Origin: Pseudomonadota bacterium
GTDB taxonomy: Bacteria > Pseudomonadota > Gammaproteobacteria > Burkholderiales > Burkholderiaceae_C
NCBI GenBank assembly: GCA_023435325.1
Contig: JAEYRT010000275.1
Span: 1-7,624, forward strand
Length of the DNA stretch: 7,624 nucleotides
Direction: 5' to 3'
The translations under genes were made by a program, and so were the position numbers. Positions 6,291 through 7,624 of this stretch are shown here, in pieces; within the stretch, counting starts at the first letter, position 1; each line of letters starts with the position of its first letter. Below the pieces are notes generated by a model, which saw nothing but the letters and a program-made list of their open reading frames with translations, had not been told where the DNA came from and ran no database searches.

Positions 6291-6307
6291 TATTTTTATT
6301 GAGTGTA

Positions 6308-6333
6308 TGTGCGGTCGTAAACATCACCGCACA
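6308..6333. repeat. 8-bp inverted repeat downstream of the acyl-CoA dehydrogenase gene
   Basis: TGTGCGGT and ACCGCACA are exact complements separated by a 10-base AT-leaning loop. The repeat lies 19-44 bases after the acyl-CoA dehydrogenase stop codon and before the larger palindrome. No T-run follows it on the minus strand, so it is not a classic terminator. It could stabilise the 3' end of the transcript or be a protein site. I recognise no known operator in it. Confidence 0.45.
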
Positions 6334-6351
6334 GCGGCTGTCACGTGCGTG

Positions 6352-7624
6352 TCAGAACGCATCCAGCGCCAGGGCGCAGGCGCTGTCGCCTCCCATCAGG
6401 ATGCTGTCGCGCAGGCTGGCGGTGCGGGACAGAATGTGCTCGGCATAGAACTGTGCCGTCACCACCTTGGCCTGCATGAATTCCACATCTTCGCCCTTGG
6501 CTACCTTGTCTTGTGCCACCAGCAAGGCCCGGCCCATTTGCCAGCCGGCCACCAAGTTGCCGGTCAACATGAGGTAGGGCACGCTGCCTGCGTACACGGC
6601 GTTGGGCGAAGCCTTGGCCTTGCCTGCCACAAAGTCCACCACTTCCAGGAAGGCTTCACGCGCAGCCTGCAGACGTTCGGCCATGGATTGCGCCGCTGCC
6701 GTGCCGCTGGCACGCAATTCGGTTTCGGTTGTGGCGATCTGCGCGGCAATCGCCTTGGCGTTTTCACCACCATCCCGGGCGGTCTTGCGACCTACCAAGT
6801 CGTTGGCCTGAATGGCTGTCGTACCTTCGTAGATGGTCAAGATCTTGGCATCGCGATAGTACTGGGCCGCACCGGTTTCTTCGATAAAGCCCATGCCGCC
6901 ATGCACCTGTACGCCCAGACTGGTGACTTCCAGGCTCATCTCGGTGCTGTAGCCTTTGACCAACGGCACCATGAACTCGTAGAAGGCGGCATTGACCTTG
7001 CGCACCTCGGCATCAGGATGGTGGTGCGCAGCGTCATAAGCCGCGGCGGCGGTGCTTGCCATGGCGCGGCAGGCTTCGGTGACGGAACGCATGGTCATGA
7101 GCATGCGGCGCACGTCGGGATGGTGAATGATGGGTGCACTACCGGCCACGCTGCCATCGACAGGGCGGCTTTGCACGCGGTCACGCGCATACTGCACGGC
7201 ACGCTGATAGGCGCGCTCGGATACACCAATGCCTTGCATGCCCACACCATAGCGAGCAGCGTTCATCATGATGAACATGTACTCCAGGCCACGGTTTTCT
7301 TCGCCCACCAGATAACCTGTCGCGCCGCCGTTGTCTCCATATTGCAGCACAGCCGTGGGCGAGGCCTTGATGCCCATCTTGTGCTCAATCGAGACGCAAT
7401 GCACATCGTTGCGTGCCCCCAGACTGCCATCGTCATTGACCAGGAACTTGGGCACCACATACAGGCTGATGCCCTTCACCCCCTCGGGTGCACCAGCCAC
7501 CCGGGCCAGCACCAGATGCACGATGATCTCCGCCATATCGTGCTCACCATAGGTAATGAAAATCTTGGTGCCAAAGATCTTGTAGGTGCCATCGGGCTGG
7601 GGCTCCGCCTTGGTGCGCACCAAG
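6352..7624 (-). CDS. Acyl-CoA dehydrogenase, C-terminal part (start outside window)
   Basis: This flavoenzyme type introduces a double bond into an acyl-CoA thioester using FAD and passes electrons to electron-transfer flavoprotein. About 423 codons are visible and the frame stays open at the right edge, so the N-terminal helical domain (~170 residues) is missing. The visible part starts in the middle beta domain (KIFGTKIFITYGEHD, 15-29; HKMGIKASPTAVL, 81-93). It runs through the C-terminal helical domain, with RYGVGMQGIGVSERAY (124-139), GVQVHGGMGFIEE (237-249) and IYEGTTAIQANDL (264-276), where Glu266 is the likely catalytic base. About 120 further residues, with AGWQMGRALLVA (359-370), form the extra C-terminal domain of the ~600-residue class that includes DmdC (3-methylmercaptopropionyl-CoA dehydrogenase) and several fatty-acid enzymes. 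The class does not fix the substrate. No break or frameshift is seen. Its downstream gap holds two inverted repeats. Confidence 0.92.
   Translation of the reverse strand, partial: LVRTKAEPQPDGTYKIFGTKIFITYGEHDMAEIIVHLVLARVAGAPEGVKGISLYVVPKFLVNDDGSLGARNDVHCVSIEHKMGIKASPTAVLQYGDNGGATGYLVGEENRGLEYMFIMMNAARYGVGMQGIGVSERAYQRAVQYARDRVQSRPVDGSVAGSAPIIHHPDVRRMLMTMRSVTEACRAMASTAAAAYDAAHHHPDAEVRKVNAAFYEFMVPLVKGYSTEMSLEVTSLGVQVHGGMGFIEETGAAQYYRDAKILTIYEGTTAIQANDLVGRKTARDGGENAKAIAAQIATTETELRASGTAAAQSMAERLQAAREAFLEVVDFVAGKAKASPNAVYAGSVPYLMLTGNLVAGWQMGRALLVAQDKVAKGEDVEFMQAKVVTAQFYAEHILSRTASLRDSILMGGDSACALALDAF

Overview
The window looks like ordinary chromosomal DNA of a betaproteobacterium, most likely Burkholderiales and plausibly Comamonadaceae (Comamonas, Delftia or Acidovorax type). 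This rests on the GC-rich coding sequence, on cydDC lying directly ahead of cydA, and on an intergenic palindrome (6258-6290) of a kind I recall as common in that family. The genus is inference. All five genes are on the minus strand, so transcription runs from high to low coordinates. There is no gene-free stretch longer than about 300 bases.

Region 1 (6352-7624) is the C-terminal ~423 codons of a long (~600-residue type) acyl-CoA dehydrogenase whose start lies beyond the right edge. Its 129-bp downstream gap (6223-6351) holds two inverted repeats. The larger one probably acts as its terminator.

Region 2 (5263-6222) is a single gene for an FMN-dependent TIM-barrel oxidoreductase of the nitronate monooxygenase / 2-nitropropane dioxygenase family. 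It has a good ribosome binding site and ends at a textbook terminator with a UUCG loop (5215-5236).

Region 3 (1-5214) is a cytochrome bd operon in the order cydD-cydC-cydA, with a ribosome binding site for the next gene (expected to be cydB) at the left edge. CydDC is the ABC transporter needed for assembly of bd oxidase, and CydA is the haem-bearing quinol oxidase subunit. cydD and cydC overlap by ATGA. cydC and cydA are separated by a 114-bp leader. The AT-rich gap upstream of cydD (5102-5214) carries a perfect 18-bp palindrome next to a -10-like TATAAA, which looks like an operator for the operon. No regulator gene is adjacent.

I found no phage, CRISPR, transposon, RNA gene or obviously new system. 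The points most worth a second look are the palindromic operator upstream of cydD and three oddities in the CydDC ATPase domains: CydC is 14 residues short between Walker A and the Q-loop, CydD stops soon after its H-loop, and CydD has Ala in place of the first Walker A Gly.
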